From: Eudoraea chungangensis
GTDB taxonomy: Bacteria; Bacteroidota; Bacteroidia; Flavobacteriales; Flavobacteriaceae
Length of the DNA: 64,000 bases
NCBI RefSeq assembly: GCF_029360665.1
Contig: NZ_JARDUB010000008.1
Span: forward strand, 1 to 64,000
Direction of reading: 5' to 3'
The notes under the pieces are model-generated. The model did not search any database. It worked only from the letters and a program-made list of their open reading frames with translations, and had not been told where the DNA came from. The translations under genes were made by a program, and so were the position numbers. This document shows, in pieces, positions 26,389 to 36,466 of the stretch (the stretch's first letter is position 1; every line of letters starts with the position of its first letter).

Positions 26389-27410
26389 ATTTCCCCTATA
26401 ATATTTACTTCGGGGACTATGGTTATGCCATATTTACATTGTACCGAGGCTTGTATTTTTTTTGCAAGCGTTAGGATGTCCATACCACTTGCGCTCCCGT
26501 AATTTACTAAAACCAATGCCTGTTTTTCGTGAACCCCAGCATCTCCATATCTTTTACCTTTATAACCACATTGTTCTATTAACCAGCCTGCGGGAATTTT
26601 ATAAGTATCTTCCGATATTTTGTAAAATGGAGCTTTTGGGTTCTTCTCAATGAACTCTTCAAAAGCTTTTTTAGATATTTCCGGGTTTTTAAAAAAACTA
26701 CCACTATTTCCCAAATTAGCAGGATCAGGAAGCTTAGATTGGCGGATTTTTATTACAGCCTGAGAAACATCTTGTATAGTTGGCTGTGCTGTGTGCCTTT
26801 GCAGTAACTCTGATTCAATAGCGCCGTATGAGGTATTTAATTGATGGGGTATTTTACTTAATTCAAAATCAACGGAGAGAATTATGTATTTGCCTCTTTG
26901 TTCTGTTTTAAATATAGAATTTCGATAACCAAATTGACATTCTTGCTTACTAAACGAAAGGAGTTTTTGAGTACTTATTTCTATCACCTGGCAGCTTATA
27001 AATAAATCCTTTAATTCCACACCATAGGCACCTATATTTTGAATTGGAGCGGTACCCACATTTCCGGGGATTAGGGAGAGATTCTCTAAGCCACCGTAGT
27101 TATTATTTACTGCCCATTCAACAAAACTATGCCAGTTTTCCCCAGCCATAGCCCTGATTTCAACCGTGTGTTCATCTTCTTTGAGGATTTGGATTCCTTT
27201 GAGATTTATACGAATTACTAAGGCATCAATATCTTCTACGATTAAAACATTACTTCCACCGCCTAAAACTAATTTATTGGGAAAATTTGGTAATTCGAGT
27301 ACTGCTATGAGTTCTTCGATAGTATTAACGCAAACAAAATATCGAGCCTTGGCTTCTATCCCAAAAGTATTATATGCTTTTAACGATATGTTTTCTTCAA
27401 TCTTTAACAC
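26379..27410 (-). CDS. murB: UDP-N-acetylenolpyruvoylglucosamine reductase
   Basis: 343 residues, the length of type I MurB. It uses FAD and NADPH to make UDP-MurNAc for peptidoglycan. Visible motifs are LGGGSNVLIVED (FAD loop), NLSLIPGNVGTAPIQNIGAYG, GYRNSIFK and the catalytic serine region NLGNSGSFFKNP. It overlaps the upstream aminotransferase by 7 bp, so the two are cotranscribed. Confidence 0.95.
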   Translation of the reverse strand: MLKIEENISLKAYNTFGIEAKARYFVCVNTIEELIAVLELPNFPNKLVLGGGSNVLIVEDIDALVIRINLKGIQILKEDEHTVEIRAMAGENWHSFVEWAVNNNYGGLENLSLIPGNVGTAPIQNIGAYGVELKDLFISCQVIEISTQKLLSFSKQECQFGYRNSIFKTEQRGKYIILSVDFELSKIPHQLNTSYGAIESELLQRHTAQPTIQDVSQAVIKIRQSKLPDPANLGNSGSFFKNPEISKKAFEEFIEKNPKAPFYKISEDTYKIPAGWLIEQCGYKGKRYGDAGVHEKQALVLVNYGSASGMDILTLAKKIQASVQCKYGITIVPEVNIIGEIKK

Positions 27411-28597
27411 TCTTGGTACTTTTTAAGTCCTTCTTTGAGAATCTTTACAGCCGATTTCAGGTTTTCCTTGTCTAAGACGTAGGCAATGCGGATTTGATTT
27501 TTACCAGCACCCTCCGTGGCATAGAAACCTCCTGCTGGGGCTACCATAACGGTTTTGCCATCTATATGAAAATGCTCTAGCAACCATTGGGCAAAATGAT
27601 CGGCATCTTCAATGGGTAATTCAGCAATGCAATAAAACGCACCCTGAGGTTTGCCAACTAACACTCCTGGGATTTTAGTAATCTCGTCTAGAAGTAAATC
27701 CCGTCTACTTACATATTCCTTTATAACATCATCAAAATATTCCTGTGGGGTGTCTAAGGCAGCTTCGCTGGCAATTTGGGCGTAGGTGGGCGGAGAAAGT
27801 CTAGCCTGGGCAAATTTTAAGGCAGTAGAAATAACTGCTTTATTTTTACTTACCAGACAACCTATTCTTGCACCACACATACTATATCTTTTAGACACAG
27901 AATCTATTACGATTGCATGGTCTTCCATACCTACTTCTCTTAATATAGAATGGTGTTTGTGTCCTTCGTAGGTAAATTCTCTATATACCTCGTCTGCGAC
28001 TAAAAACAAATCGTACTTTTTTACTAAAGAAGCTAGTTTTTGAATTTCTTCATGAGTATATAGATACCCTGTAGGATTGCCTGGATTGCATATTAAGATG
28101 GCCTTTGTTTTATTTGTGATTAGTTTTTCAAATTCGCTAATGGGGGGCAGGCTAAAATTATTTTCAATTTTAGACATTACAGGAACTACTTTTAATCCCA
28201 TGGCGGTAGCAAAACCATTATAGTTTGCATAAAAAGGTTCTGGGATAATAAGCTCGTCTCCACTATCCGCTATGCTGCCCATTGCAAAAGATAGTGCTTC
28301 CGATCCGCCAGTGGTTACCAATATATCATGGAGACTAACGAATATTTCTTGCGACTTGTAGTAATTACTAAGCTTTTCTCGATAGGCATCAGACCCTTCC
28401 GTTCTGCTATAGGCTAAAACTTCTAGGGAATTATTTTTTACTGCGTCTAGTGCCTGTTTTGGGGTCTTTATATCTGGCTGACCAATGTTTAAATGAATGA
28501 CTTCTATCCCCTTTTTTTTAGCTTCTTCAGCATAAGGTACAAGTTTCCTTATGGGAGATTGTGGCATATTGACACCCTTTTTTGAAATAGTAGGCAT
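27404..28597 (-). CDS. PLP-dependent class I/II aminotransferase
   Basis: 397 residues from the ATG at 28597, where the family N-terminus MPTISKKG begins. The 15-codon extension is rejected. The PLP lysine lies in IDSVSKRYSMCGARIG and the cofactor contacts NPGNPTG and DEVYREF are present. It resembles aspartate or aromatic aminotransferases of subgroup I, but the substrate is not fixed by sequence. It overlaps murB by 7 bp. Confidence 0.88.
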   Translation of the reverse strand: MPTISKKGVNMPQSPIRKLVPYAEEAKKKGIEVIHLNIGQPDIKTPKQALDAVKNNSLEVLAYSRTEGSDAYREKLSNYYKSQEIFVSLHDILVTTGGSEALSFAMGSIADSGDELIIPEPFYANYNGFATAMGLKVVPVMSKIENNFSLPPISEFEKLITNKTKAILICNPGNPTGYLYTHEEIQKLASLVKKYDLFLVADEVYREFTYEGHKHHSILREVGMEDHAIVIDSVSKRYSMCGARIGCLVSKNKAVISTALKFAQARLSPPTYAQIASEAALDTPQEYFDDVIKEYVSRRDLLLDEITKIPGVLVGKPQGAFYCIAELPIEDADHFAQWLLEHFHIDGKTVMVAPAGGFYATEGAGKNQIRIAYVLDKENLKSAVKILKEGLKKYQEC

Positions 28598-28607
28598 AGT
28601 GGTAAAT

Positions 28608-28625
28608 TTTAGCAAAAATGCTAAA
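28608..28625. repeat. Inverted repeat upstream of the aminotransferase
   Basis: TTTAGCA and TGCTAAA form a 7-bp perfect dyad with AAAA between, 10 bp before the aminotransferase start on the minus strand. It is a plausible operator or leader hairpin. Confidence 0.35.
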
Positions 28626-28737
28626 TCATAATGACAAATCAATACAAAGTGTATTATTATCTTTTCATCTGTTTGAATGTTAAAGTCTGGGGATGCTCTT
28701 GTTTTTTTTAATATCTTTAAAAGAGATAGTACTAATT

Positions 28738-30081
28738 ATGAGGAGGTTGCACTTACTTTTTATACTAATTTTTATTTTGAGCTTTTGCCTGCCACAACCG
28801 GCGAAAGGTCAAGGTTTTTCTTTGCCGGAAGGAGAAGAGGTAGAAAAAGTAAGATTTGAATTGATTAACAACCTCATTATAATTCCGATAGAAGTTAATG
28901 GAGCGAAATTGTCATTTATATTAGATTCTGGTGTTAGTACCCCCATATTGTTTAATGTTTCTGATCAGGATTCGGTTTTTTTGAAAAATGTATCCGAAAT
29001 TACAATTAGAGGTTTAGGGGACGGAGATCCTATAAAAGCTTTAAGCTCTAAGGGCAACTCGTTTAAATTAAAAAACATAAAAAATTCAAATCAGAATCTT
29101 TACGTAGTCATGGATAAAGAGATGAATTTTTCACCAACTCTTGGAGTGCCTATTCACGGTATTATTGGGTATGATCTGTTCCGCGACTTTGTAGTAGACA
29201 TCAATTATAATTCGGGTCTTATAAAGTTTTTTAATCCAGATGAGTATGTCCCTAAGAAATATAAGGATGAGGAACGGCTTCCTTTGATTATTCAAAAAAA
29301 CAAAGCCTATGTTCAGGGTAATGTAGATTTGAATGATAAAAAGGATGTTCCTGTTAATCTTCTTATAGATACAGGTAGTAGCGACGCTGTATGGCTGTTT
29401 CCTGATAAGTACAAGGGCCTAGACGTGCCTGAAAAATATTACGATGATTTTCTTGGCAAAGGCTTAAGTGGAACCATTTTTGGCAAACGTACCAAGGTTA
29501 AGAGTATTCGTCTGGGATCTTATCGCTTAAAAGATGCCAAAACTGCCTTTCCTAACATGGATGCCTTTGGAAACGATGTTGATTTGGGTAATAGAAATGG
29601 GAGTATAGGTGGAGAACTTCTAAGGAGATTTAATATTACGGTAGATTACTCTACCAATGAAATTAGACTGAGAAAAAATCCCTATTTCAAAAAACCATTT
29701 CAGTATAATATGAGCGGTTTGCAAATAAAGCATAATGGATTAAGGTATATTGCAGACAGGATTGCCGATAAACGAGGAGTTGTTCATAGCAGCCAGAAAT
29801 CTTTTGGTGATGTACAAATTTTAATGGAGGGATCTACCAGACTTAGTCTGGTTCCTGAAATAGTGGTTTCTGCCATTAGAGTGGGTAGTCCGGCTGAAGT
29901 GGCAGGATTGAAAGAAGGAGATATAATTTTGGCAGTAAATGGAAAGAAGGTACACAGTTATAAGTTGCAGGAGGTGCTGAAGATGATGAATGAAAAAGAA
30001 GGGAAGCGGATACGTGTATTAATTGAACGCTACAATAAAGATCTACTGTTTTCTTTTGTCCTTAAGAAGGTATTTGAATAA
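28738..30081 (+). CDS. Secreted two-lobe aspartyl protease with C-terminal PDZ domain
   Basis: 447 residues from the ATG at 28738. The 15-codon extension is rejected because the signal peptide starts here and ends at about residue 24 (PAKGQ). Two retropepsin-like lobes follow. The first has LDSGVSTPILF, with Ser-Gly instead of Thr-Gly at the active loop, and an IIGYDLF flap partner. The second has the canonical IDTGSSDAVWLF and IGGELLRRF. A PDZ domain (about residues 355-445; GSPAEVAGLKEGDIILAVNG) ends the protein. The combination suggests a periplasmic protease with peptide-binding regulation. Confidence 0.85.
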   Translation: MRRLHLLFILIFILSFCLPQPAKGQGFSLPEGEEVEKVRFELINNLIIIPIEVNGAKLSFILDSGVSTPILFNVSDQDSVFLKNVSEITIRGLGDGDPIKALSSKGNSFKLKNIKNSNQNLYVVMDKEMNFSPTLGVPIHGIIGYDLFRDFVVDINYNSGLIKFFNPDEYVPKKYKDEERLPLIIQKNKAYVQGNVDLNDKKDVPVNLLIDTGSSDAVWLFPDKYKGLDVPEKYYDDFLGKGLSGTIFGKRTKVKSIRLGSYRLKDAKTAFPNMDAFGNDVDLGNRNGSIGGELLRRFNITVDYSTNEIRLRKNPYFKKPFQYNMSGLQIKHNGLRYIADRIADKRGVVHSSQKSFGDVQILMEGSTRLSLVPEIVVSAIRVGSPAEVAGLKEGDIILAVNGKKVHSYKLQEVLKMMNEKEGKRIRVLIERYNKDLLFSFVLKKVFE

Positions 30082-30112
30082 AAAAACCCGATTCTATAGA
30101 ATCGGGTTTGAT
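30082..30112. terminator. Bidirectional terminator between convergent genes
   Basis: AAACCCGATTC and GAATCGGGTTT form an 11-bp stem around TATA. On the minus strand the stem is followed by TTTTTTTATTC and on the plus strand by TTTGATTT, so it can end both the protease and the DUF1573 transcripts. Confidence 0.9.
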
Positions 30113-30131
30113 TTAAATTGTTAGGGAATTT

Positions 30132-30518
30132 CTATTTTCCTTCAACCGCCTTTACTTCTCCCTTTATTTTTAAGATTTTTGTAGGCGTATCCGCATTCGA
30201 AATAACCGTAATGGCCTTTCTAATTGGACCTACTCTCTTGGTGTCGTATTTCACTTGAATTTCCCCAGTTTTCCCTGGTAAAATTGCTTCTTCTGGTTTT
30301 TTAGGAATTGTACAACCACAGCTAGAGCTTACTTTGCTGATGATTAAAGGTGCAGATCCCGTGTTAGTGAATTCAAATACTCGAATGCCGTCACTTCCAG
30401 CTTCAATTACACCGTAGTCTACTGTCTCTGTTTTAAACTCTATTTTTGCAGCTTTATCTTGAGCAACAACATTTAAAGCAAGTAGGCCTACAAACATTAA
30501 TAATACTACTTTTTTCAT
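30132..30518 (-). CDS. DUF1573 domain protein, exported
   Basis: 128 residues from the ATG at 30518. The 18-codon upstream extension is rejected because it crosses the promoter. A signal peptide (MKKVVLLMFVGLLALNVVAQ) precedes an Ig-like beta-sandwich with FEFTNTGSAPLIISKVSSSCGC and VKYDTKRVGPIRKAITV, the DUF1573 signature with its conserved CGC motif. It is probably periplasmic. Function is unknown. Confidence 0.88.
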   Translation of the reverse strand: MKKVVLLMFVGLLALNVVAQDKAAKIEFKTETVDYGVIEAGSDGIRVFEFTNTGSAPLIISKVSSSCGCTIPKKPEEAILPGKTGEIQVKYDTKRVGPIRKAITVISNADTPTKILKIKGEVKAVEGK

Positions 30519-30541
30519 ATTTTTTAGTTTTGGGTGAACCT

Positions 30542-30573
30542 CAAATGTAGATGATTTGTCATCAACATCCAAA
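30542..30573 (-). promoter_or_regulatory. Promoter of the DUF1573 gene
   Basis: On the minus strand a -33 TTTG (30570-30573) and a -7 TACATTTG (30542-30549) are separated by 20 nt, matching the Bacteroidota consensus. The leader to the ATG is about 23 nt. Confidence 0.7.
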
Positions 30574-30717
30574 ATTCTTTTGTTATCTACTAACGTTACT
30601 TATTTTTGTTTCGTATTTATGCAAGGGCAAAATAGAAGTTTATTTTAAAGATTTAACACTATCTTAAAATAGGCTCTGCCAGCCCTTAATTTATTTGTTC
30701 AAAAACTATACCAAAAT

Positions 30718-33348
30718 ATGGATATCCCCTCAAAATATGAGCCTCAAATTGTTGAAGATCAGTGGTACAACTTCTGGATGGAGAACAATTTTTTTCAATC
30801 TAAACCAGATAGTAGAAAGCCATATACTATAGTTATTCCACCGCCAAATGTTACAGGAATATTGCATATGGGGCATATGTTAAACAATACTATTCAGGAT
30901 GTACTTATAAGAAGAGCTCGTTTATTAGGCTATAACGCCTGTTGGGTACCTGGAATGGATCATGCCTCCATTGCTACCGAGGCAAAAGTGGTTAATAAGT
31001 TAAAAGAGTCTGGAATTCAAAAGAAAGACATAGGACGAAGTGCTTTCATGGAACATGCATGGGAATGGACCAACGAATATGGCGGTGTGATTTTAGAACA
31101 ACTAAAAAAACTTGGTTGTTCCTGTGATTGGTCCCGTACTAAATTTACGATGGATGAAGATATGTCAGCCTCGGTAATTAAGGTATTTGCAGATCTTTAC
31201 GAAAAAGGTCTAATTTATAGGGGATACAGAATGGTAAATTGGGATCCTGAGGCCAAAACTACCTTGTCTGATGAAGAAGTTATCTACGAAGAAAAAAACG
31301 GACAACTTTACTATTTATCGTATGCTATAGAAGGTTTTGACGAAAAAGTTACTATAGCAACTACACGACCCGAGACTATATTAGGGGATACGGCCATCTG
31401 TATTAATCCTGAGGACGAGCGCTATTCACATCTAAAGGGTAAAAAGGCCATTGTGCCCATTGCTAACAGAATTATTCCCATAATTGAAGACGAATATGTT
31501 ACCATGGAATTTGGTACTGGTTGTTTAAAGGTTACTCCCGCTCATGATGAGAACGATAAATTATTAGGGGAGAAACACAATTTGGAGACTATTGATATTT
31601 TTAATGAAGATGCCAGTCTAAATTCTTTTGGATTGCATTATCAGGGTAAAGATAGGTTCGTGGTTAGGAAGGAAATTTCTAAAGAACTCAAAGAAAAAGG
31701 ATTTCTTACTAAAGTTGAGGATTATGTAAATAAAGTAGGCACTTCGGAACGAACTGGCGCTGTGATTGAACCTCGACTATCAGATCAATGGTTTTTAAAA
31801 ATGGAAGAATTGGCAAAACCAGCTATTGATGCCGTTCTTAAAACGGAAGAAGTAAGACTTTTTCCTAAAAAGTTTGAAAATACCTATCGCCATTGGATGG
31901 AAAATATTCGTGATTGGAATATTTCTAGACAATTGTGGTGGGGCCAGAGGATACCGGCCTATTACTACGGGGATGGGAAGAATGACTTTGTTGTTGCCGA
32001 AAATCCGGAAAAAGCTCTTTTAAAAGCTAGAGAAAAAGCCACTAATAACCAACTTCAATTAGCTGACCTGAAGCAGGATGAGGATGTTTTAGACACTTGG
32101 TTTTCTTCTTGGCTATGGCCCATAAGCGTATTCGGAGGGGTATTAGAACCAGAGAACGATGAAATAAATTACTATTATCCAACAAGTGACTTGGTGACAG
32201 GACCGGATATTTTGTTCTTTTGGGTGGCAAGGATGATTGTTGCTGGCTATGAATTACGAGATACAAAACCCTTTGAAAATGTCTATCTCACTGGCCTTGT
32301 AAGAGACAAGCAGGGACGCAAAATGTCTAAATCACTTGGAAACTCCCCTGATGCACTAGAATTAATGAAAGACTATGGGGCGGATGCCGTACGCGTTGGA
32401 CTACTTCTAAGTTCTGCTGCTGGGAATGACTTGCTTTTTGATGTATCGCTCTGTCAGCAAGGGAAAAATTTTGCTAATAAAGTATGGAATGCTTTCCGTC
32501 TTTTTAAGGGTTGGGAAATAGCGGATATACCTCAGTCTGAGGCTGCCAAAATTGGAATTGATTGGTATACAAACAGGTTTCAGGAGGTTTTGGCGGAGGT
32601 TGAAGATCATTTCAAAAAATACCGAATATCAGACGCCTTAATGGCTATCTATAAACTAGTTTGGGACGATTTTTGTTCCTGGCTTCTAGAAATTGTAAAG
32701 CCAGCATACCAACAACCAATTGACAGAATCACCTATGACAGTATATTGCATATTTTTGAAAAAAATCTCAAGCTCTTGCATCCATTTATGCCGTTTCTTA
32801 CAGAAGAGATTTGGCAGCGGATTGGTCAGAGGAGACCTATGGAGGCTCTTATAGTATCCAAATGGCCGGAAAATGAGTCATTTGACGATTCTTTAATAAG
32901 GGAATTCTCTTTTGCCAAAGAGGTAATTGCTGGTATAAGAAATATTCGTAAAGAAAAGAATATCTCCTATAAAGAGTCTTTAGATCTATTTGTTTTAAAC
33001 AAAGAAGGTTTTTCAAAGGATTTGGATGTAATTATTTCGAAACTTGCCAATATAGCAGTGATCAAAGATACCCAAGAACCGGTAGCTGGCACATTGACAT
33101 TCAGGATAAAAAGTAACGAGTATTTTATTCCTGCTTCTGAACAAATAGATGTAGCTGAAGAAGTTAAAAAGCTAGAAGAAGAATTGCGATATACCAAGGG
33201 CTTTTTACAAGCGGTGAATAAGAAACTTGCAAACGAAAGGTTTGTTGCAAATGCTCCCGAGAAGGTAGTATCTATTGAACAAAAGAAAGCGGCAGATGCC
33301 CAGGCTAAAATAGCCACCTTGGAGCAGAGTTTACAAAGTTTAAAATAG
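30718..33348 (+). CDS. valS: Valyl-tRNA synthetase
   Basis: 876 residues, full length. The class I motifs are present: [17 protein letters not shown] (HIGH) near residue 42 and [13 protein letters not shown] near 535. The editing domain ([13 protein letters not shown]) is intact, as is the C-terminal coiled-coil arm (about 805-876) that contacts tRNA. The [15 protein letters not shown] motif is typical of ValRS. Confidence 0.97.
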   Translation: MDIPSKYEPQIVEDQWYNFWMENNFFQSKPDSRKPYTIVIPPPNVTGILHMGHMLNNTIQDVLIRRARLLGYNACWVPGMDHASIATEAKVVNKLKESGIQKKDIGRSAFMEHAWEWTNEYGGVILEQLKKLGCSCDWSRTKFTMDEDMSASVIKVFADLYEKGLIYRGYRMVNWDPEAKTTLSDEEVIYEEKNGQLYYLSYAIEGFDEKVTIATTRPETILGDTAICINPEDERYSHLKGKKAIVPIANRIIPIIEDEYVTMEFGTGCLKVTPAHDENDKLLGEKHNLETIDIFNEDASLNSFGLHYQGKDRFVVRKEISKELKEKGFLTKVEDYVNKVGTSERTGAVIEPRLSDQWFLKMEELAKPAIDAVLKTEEVRLFPKKFENTYRHWMENIRDWNISRQLWWGQRIPAYYYGDGKNDFVVAENPEKALLKAREKATNNQLQLADLKQDEDVLDTWFSSWLWPISVFGGVLEPENDEINYYYPTSDLVTGPDILFFWVARMIVAGYELRDTKPFENVYLTGLVRDKQGRKMSKSLGNSPDALELMKDYGADAVRVGLLLSSAAGNDLLFDVSLCQQGKNFANKVWNAFRLFKGWEIADIPQSEAAKIGIDWYTNRFQEVLAEVEDHFKKYRISDALMAIYKLVWDDFCSWLLEIVKPAYQQPIDRITYDSILHIFEKNLKLLHPFMPFLTEEIWQRIGQRRPMEALIVSKWPENESFDDSLIREFSFAKEVIAGIRNIRKEKNISYKESLDLFVLNKEGFSKDLDVIISKLANIAVIKDTQEPVAGTLTFRIKSNEYFIPASEQIDVAEEVKKLEEELRYTKGFLQAVNKKLANERFVANAPEKVVSIEQKKAADAQAKIATLEQSLQSLK

Positions 33349-33365
33349 GGTTTTTTTGATGTAAC

Positions 33366-33393
33366 AAATACAATTAAAAATTTGCTTGTATTT
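33366..33393 (+). terminator. Possible terminator after valS
   Basis: AAATACAA and TTGTATTT pair over 8 bp with a 12-nt loop, 18 bp past the valS stop. The stem is AT-rich and the following T-run is short, so it is weak. Confidence 0.35.
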
Positions 33394-33555
33394 AGAATCA
33401 ATAATACTTGTTTTACAATAAGTCTATCTCTTAACCGTACTAAGATATTCCCTTACCCGAAGTAAACAGTAGGTTGTACACTTCTCATGGAACTGTAATT
33501 TTATACAATAAGATCTCTTGATGTTGTTAGGGTAGTGATTTTGTTTTATGGTTTG

Positions 33556-33586
33556 TTTGAGGATCAAATATGGATTCTTATCTTTA
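33556..33586 (+). promoter_or_regulatory. Promoter of the gene at 33603
   Basis: TTTG at 33556-33559 and TATCTTTA at 33579-33586 are separated by exactly 19 nt, close to the TTTG/TAnnTTTG consensus, with a 16-nt leader. Confidence 0.6.
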
Positions 33587-33602
33587 AAAGAAAGTAGAAA
33601 TT

Positions 33603-34196
33603 ATGTTATACAGAAGTTTATTTATTCTTTTATTACTCCCATTTATGGGATTCTCACAGAATTCGGAAGTTAAGATATTGCCAGAAGACATACAGATCAA
33701 AACGGCAGTATTACCTGCTCCAGAAGATCAGAAAGACGGGGCTATGGTTTACGGTTATAACAAGGAAGGCACACTTGTTGTTTTAAGAGAAGGTTTCAAT
33801 AATTTGGTTTGCCTGGCAGACGATCCCAATAAAGAAGGCATTAGTGTAAGCTGTTATTACAAGAAATTGGATCCGTTTATGGCCAGAGGCAGAGAGCTTT
33901 CTTTAGCGGGAAAAGATGTAAAAGAAAAGAGAGAGATTCGTGCTCAGGAAGTGGCTTCAGGAAAATTAAAAATGCCCTCAGAACCAAGTATGATGTATAT
34001 CTTTTTTGGAAAGGATGAAAATTACAATCCGAAAACTGCCGAGCTCAAAGATGGGAAGTACAGATATGTAATATACACGCCTTTTGCGACTACGGAATCT
34101 ACAGGTTTGCCAGATAAACCGCACGCCAATGGCATGCCCTGGTTAATGGATCCAGGGACACATCGGGCCCATATAATGGTTGGGCCTTTTAAGTAA
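33603..34196 (+). CDS. Secreted protein of unknown function
   Basis: 197 residues with a signal peptide ending MGFSQ. The mature protein has conserved-looking segments such as ILPEDIQIKTAVLPAP, LVCLADDPNKEGISVSCYYKKLDPFMARGRELSL and GMPWLMDPGTHRAHIMVG. The pattern looks like a single globular domain. I do not recognise a named family. It has its own promoter and stands 83 bp before another envelope gene. Confidence 0.7.
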   Translation: MLYRSLFILLLLPFMGFSQNSEVKILPEDIQIKTAVLPAPEDQKDGAMVYGYNKEGTLVVLREGFNNLVCLADDPNKEGISVSCYYKKLDPFMARGRELSLAGKDVKEKREIRAQEVASGKLKMPSEPSMMYIFFGKDENYNPKTAELKDGKYRYVIYTPFATTESTGLPDKPHANGMPWLMDPGTHRAHIMVGPFK

Positions 34197-34279
34197 GTTT
34201 AACTATACCTCTAGGTTTCTATATTCGAATACCTCGCACTATTCTTCCTTAGCCAGCCTTGTTTAGTTGTTTATATAAA

Positions 34280-35149
34280 ATGAAATCTTATCTGATTATT
34301 GTTTTAATTTTTGCCCTTTATTTTATGGGCATTAATACCCTTAATGCACAGGAAAATGGTGAATCTCTCAAGGAAGAAAAACAATTGGAGGATGAAGAGT
34401 TTATTCAGGAAGTAGAGGACTCAAAACAACCTTATAAGGTTTTACATGCCGAACCTTTGTATGTAGACCTCATTCGGGATTTAGGCGCCAGGAAAGGAGA
34501 AAAAGAATGGAATGTTGGTTTTGGTTTATTCGATAAAACGGACTACGAAGAATACGAGCTTTTAGTGGAATATGAGTTTGCTCCGGTTAATAGACTTGGT
34601 TTTGAAATAGAACTTCCTTTCGCTTTTTTTTCATCTGATGTGTCCGTAGATGGAACCCCAAAAAATACTTTAGAAGGACTGCAACTCGCTACGCAGTATA
34701 CTTTTCTAGTGTCTAAAAGGGCGCATACGTCTTTGGCTATTGGTTATTTGCACAAATTTAAATTTATATCATTCGATAGTTTTGGGGATGAGAATATACA
34801 TGAGGGCAATGTCTTTAATCCCTTTTTTGTTGCGGCTAAAAGATGGGGTAGAAGTCTACATACCTTGATATATACAGGCCCGGAATTTGAACGTTTATTT
34901 AATTCAGGAAAGACGGAGACCGTAATGGCAATAAATGCAAATTTCCATTATATGGTTCCGGGTACTACCAACTTTATTGGACTGGAGATGAATATGGAAG
35001 TTGAAGATAATGATTTTGAGATGACTATGAGGCCTCAGATTAGAGTGGAGATAAGTGATAATATATTAATGGGTTTGGTAGCGGGGATACCAATAGATAG
35101 ACAAAATGAGCGACTCAGTATGTTTTGCCGTTTAATTTATGAGCCTTAG
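34280..35149 (+). CDS. Probable outer-membrane beta-barrel protein, unknown function
   Basis: 289 residues from the ATG at 34280. An in-frame TTG seven codons upstream is rejected. A signal peptide ends at about residue 24 (TLNAQ), followed by a Glu/Lys-rich linker and then HAEPLYVDLIRDLGARKGEKEWNVGFG. Alternating hydrophobic strands follow up to a C-terminal aromatic-containing segment. The layout fits an outer-membrane barrel. No specific role can be given. Confidence 0.65.
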   Translation: MKSYLIIVLIFALYFMGINTLNAQENGESLKEEKQLEDEEFIQEVEDSKQPYKVLHAEPLYVDLIRDLGARKGEKEWNVGFGLFDKTDYEEYELLVEYEFAPVNRLGFEIELPFAFFSSDVSVDGTPKNTLEGLQLATQYTFLVSKRAHTSLAIGYLHKFKFISFDSFGDENIHEGNVFNPFFVAAKRWGRSLHTLIYTGPEFERLFNSGKTETVMAINANFHYMVPGTTNFIGLEMNMEVEDNDFEMTMRPQIRVEISDNILMGLVAGIPIDRQNERLSMFCRLIYEP

Positions 35150-35194
35150 AAGATTAGAATTATTAGGCTAAATTTGATATAAGAATTAAAGTAT

Positions 35195-36466
35195 ATGGAA
35201 ACCTATGCTACAACGCTTCTTTATGCAATTCCCTTTTTTGTTTTATTACTGGGGTTAGAAATGGTATATGGGTATTTAAAAAATGATCAAAAATATAAGG
35301 TCTTGGATACGGTTAGCAGCATTAGTTCAGGACTCACAAATATATTGAAAGACGTACTTGGTCTTAGTATATTAATCATAAGTTACCCATTTCTATTAGA
35401 CCATTTAGCCCTTTTTTCTTTCGATTCTTCGCTAATAGTATGGTTAATTGCCTTTGTTGCAATTGATTTTGCGGGTTATTGGAACCATAGATTAAGCCAT
35501 CGAATAAATTTTTTTTGGAACCAGCATATTATTCATCATAGCAGTGAAGAGTTTAATCTTGCCTGTGCTCTTAGACAATCTATTTCCAATGTTTTAGGAT
35601 ACTTTCCCATATTTCTTATTCCTGCTGCCATTTTTGGCGTACCCACTTCCGTAATTGCTGTTATAGCTCCAATTCACCTTTTTGCTCAATTCTGGTATCA
35701 CACACAGCATATTGGAAAAATGGGATGGTTAGAATACATCATAATTACCCCGTCACAACATAGGGTACACCATGCAATTAATCCGGAATATATCGATAAA
35801 AATTTAGGTCAGATACTATGTCTTTGGGATAGGCTGTTTGGTACTTTTCAAGAAGAGCTGGAAGAAATTCCGCCGCAGTATGGAGTACTGAAGCCGGTGA
35901 GAACTTGGAACCCTATACTGATTAATTTCCAGCATCTTGGAAATTTAATTAGGGATGCGTGGAATACGGATAATTATTGGGATAAATTACGAATATGGTT
36001 CATGCCTACAGGCTGGAGACCAGCGGATGTAGTAGACAAATATCCCATTTTGATAATAGAGGACGTATATAGCTTTGAGCGCTATGGTTCAGAGGTTACA
36101 AATTTTTTTAAAAGCTACGTTGTTTATCAGCTTTTGGCAACATTGGCATTAACACTGTTTTCATTCTATAATTATAGTCTAATTGGATATGATGGATTGC
36201 TTTTAACAGGCCTGTTCATATTTTGGACTATTTATGGTTATTCTTCGTTAATGGATCAGAATAAATACGCCGTTTGGATAGAAATAGGAAGATGTCTATT
36301 CGGATTTGGACTAGTGTATTACACGGATAACATTTTTTATAATGGCTCAGAGTTTGGTGTAGTAACTTATATGATAACTTTTTATCTTATCTCAACTTTT
36401 TTTGGAGCCGTGTATTTTACTTTTATGGAACAGCAAGAAATTAATAAACCTTTAGTCAATGAATAA
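35195..36466 (+). CDS. Sterol desaturase / fatty acid hydroxylase family membrane protein
   Basis: 423 residues with an N-terminal hydrophobic segment, a di-iron core and about four further membrane segments after about residue 300. The histidine clusters are visible: HRLSHR (about 100), HIIHHSSEE, HTQHIG and HRVHHA. These are typical of the superfamily that hydroxylates or desaturates lipids using oxygen. The extra C-terminal membrane region is found in a bacterial subgroup. It overlaps the next gene by 8 bp, so it is coupled to the creatininase-like protein. Confidence 0.85.
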   Translation: METYATTLLYAIPFFVLLLGLEMVYGYLKNDQKYKVLDTVSSISSGLTNILKDVLGLSILIISYPFLLDHLALFSFDSSLIVWLIAFVAIDFAGYWNHRLSHRINFFWNQHIIHHSSEEFNLACALRQSISNVLGYFPIFLIPAAIFGVPTSVIAVIAPIHLFAQFWYHTQHIGKMGWLEYIIITPSQHRVHHAINPEYIDKNLGQILCLWDRLFGTFQEELEEIPPQYGVLKPVRTWNPILINFQHLGNLIRDAWNTDNYWDKLRIWFMPTGWRPADVVDKYPILIIEDVYSFERYGSEVTNFFKSYVVYQLLATLALTLFSFYNYSLIGYDGLLLTGLFIFWTIYGYSSLMDQNKYAVWIEIGRCLFGFGLVYYTDNIFYNGSEFGVVTYMITFYLISTFFGAVYFTFMEQQEINKPLVNE

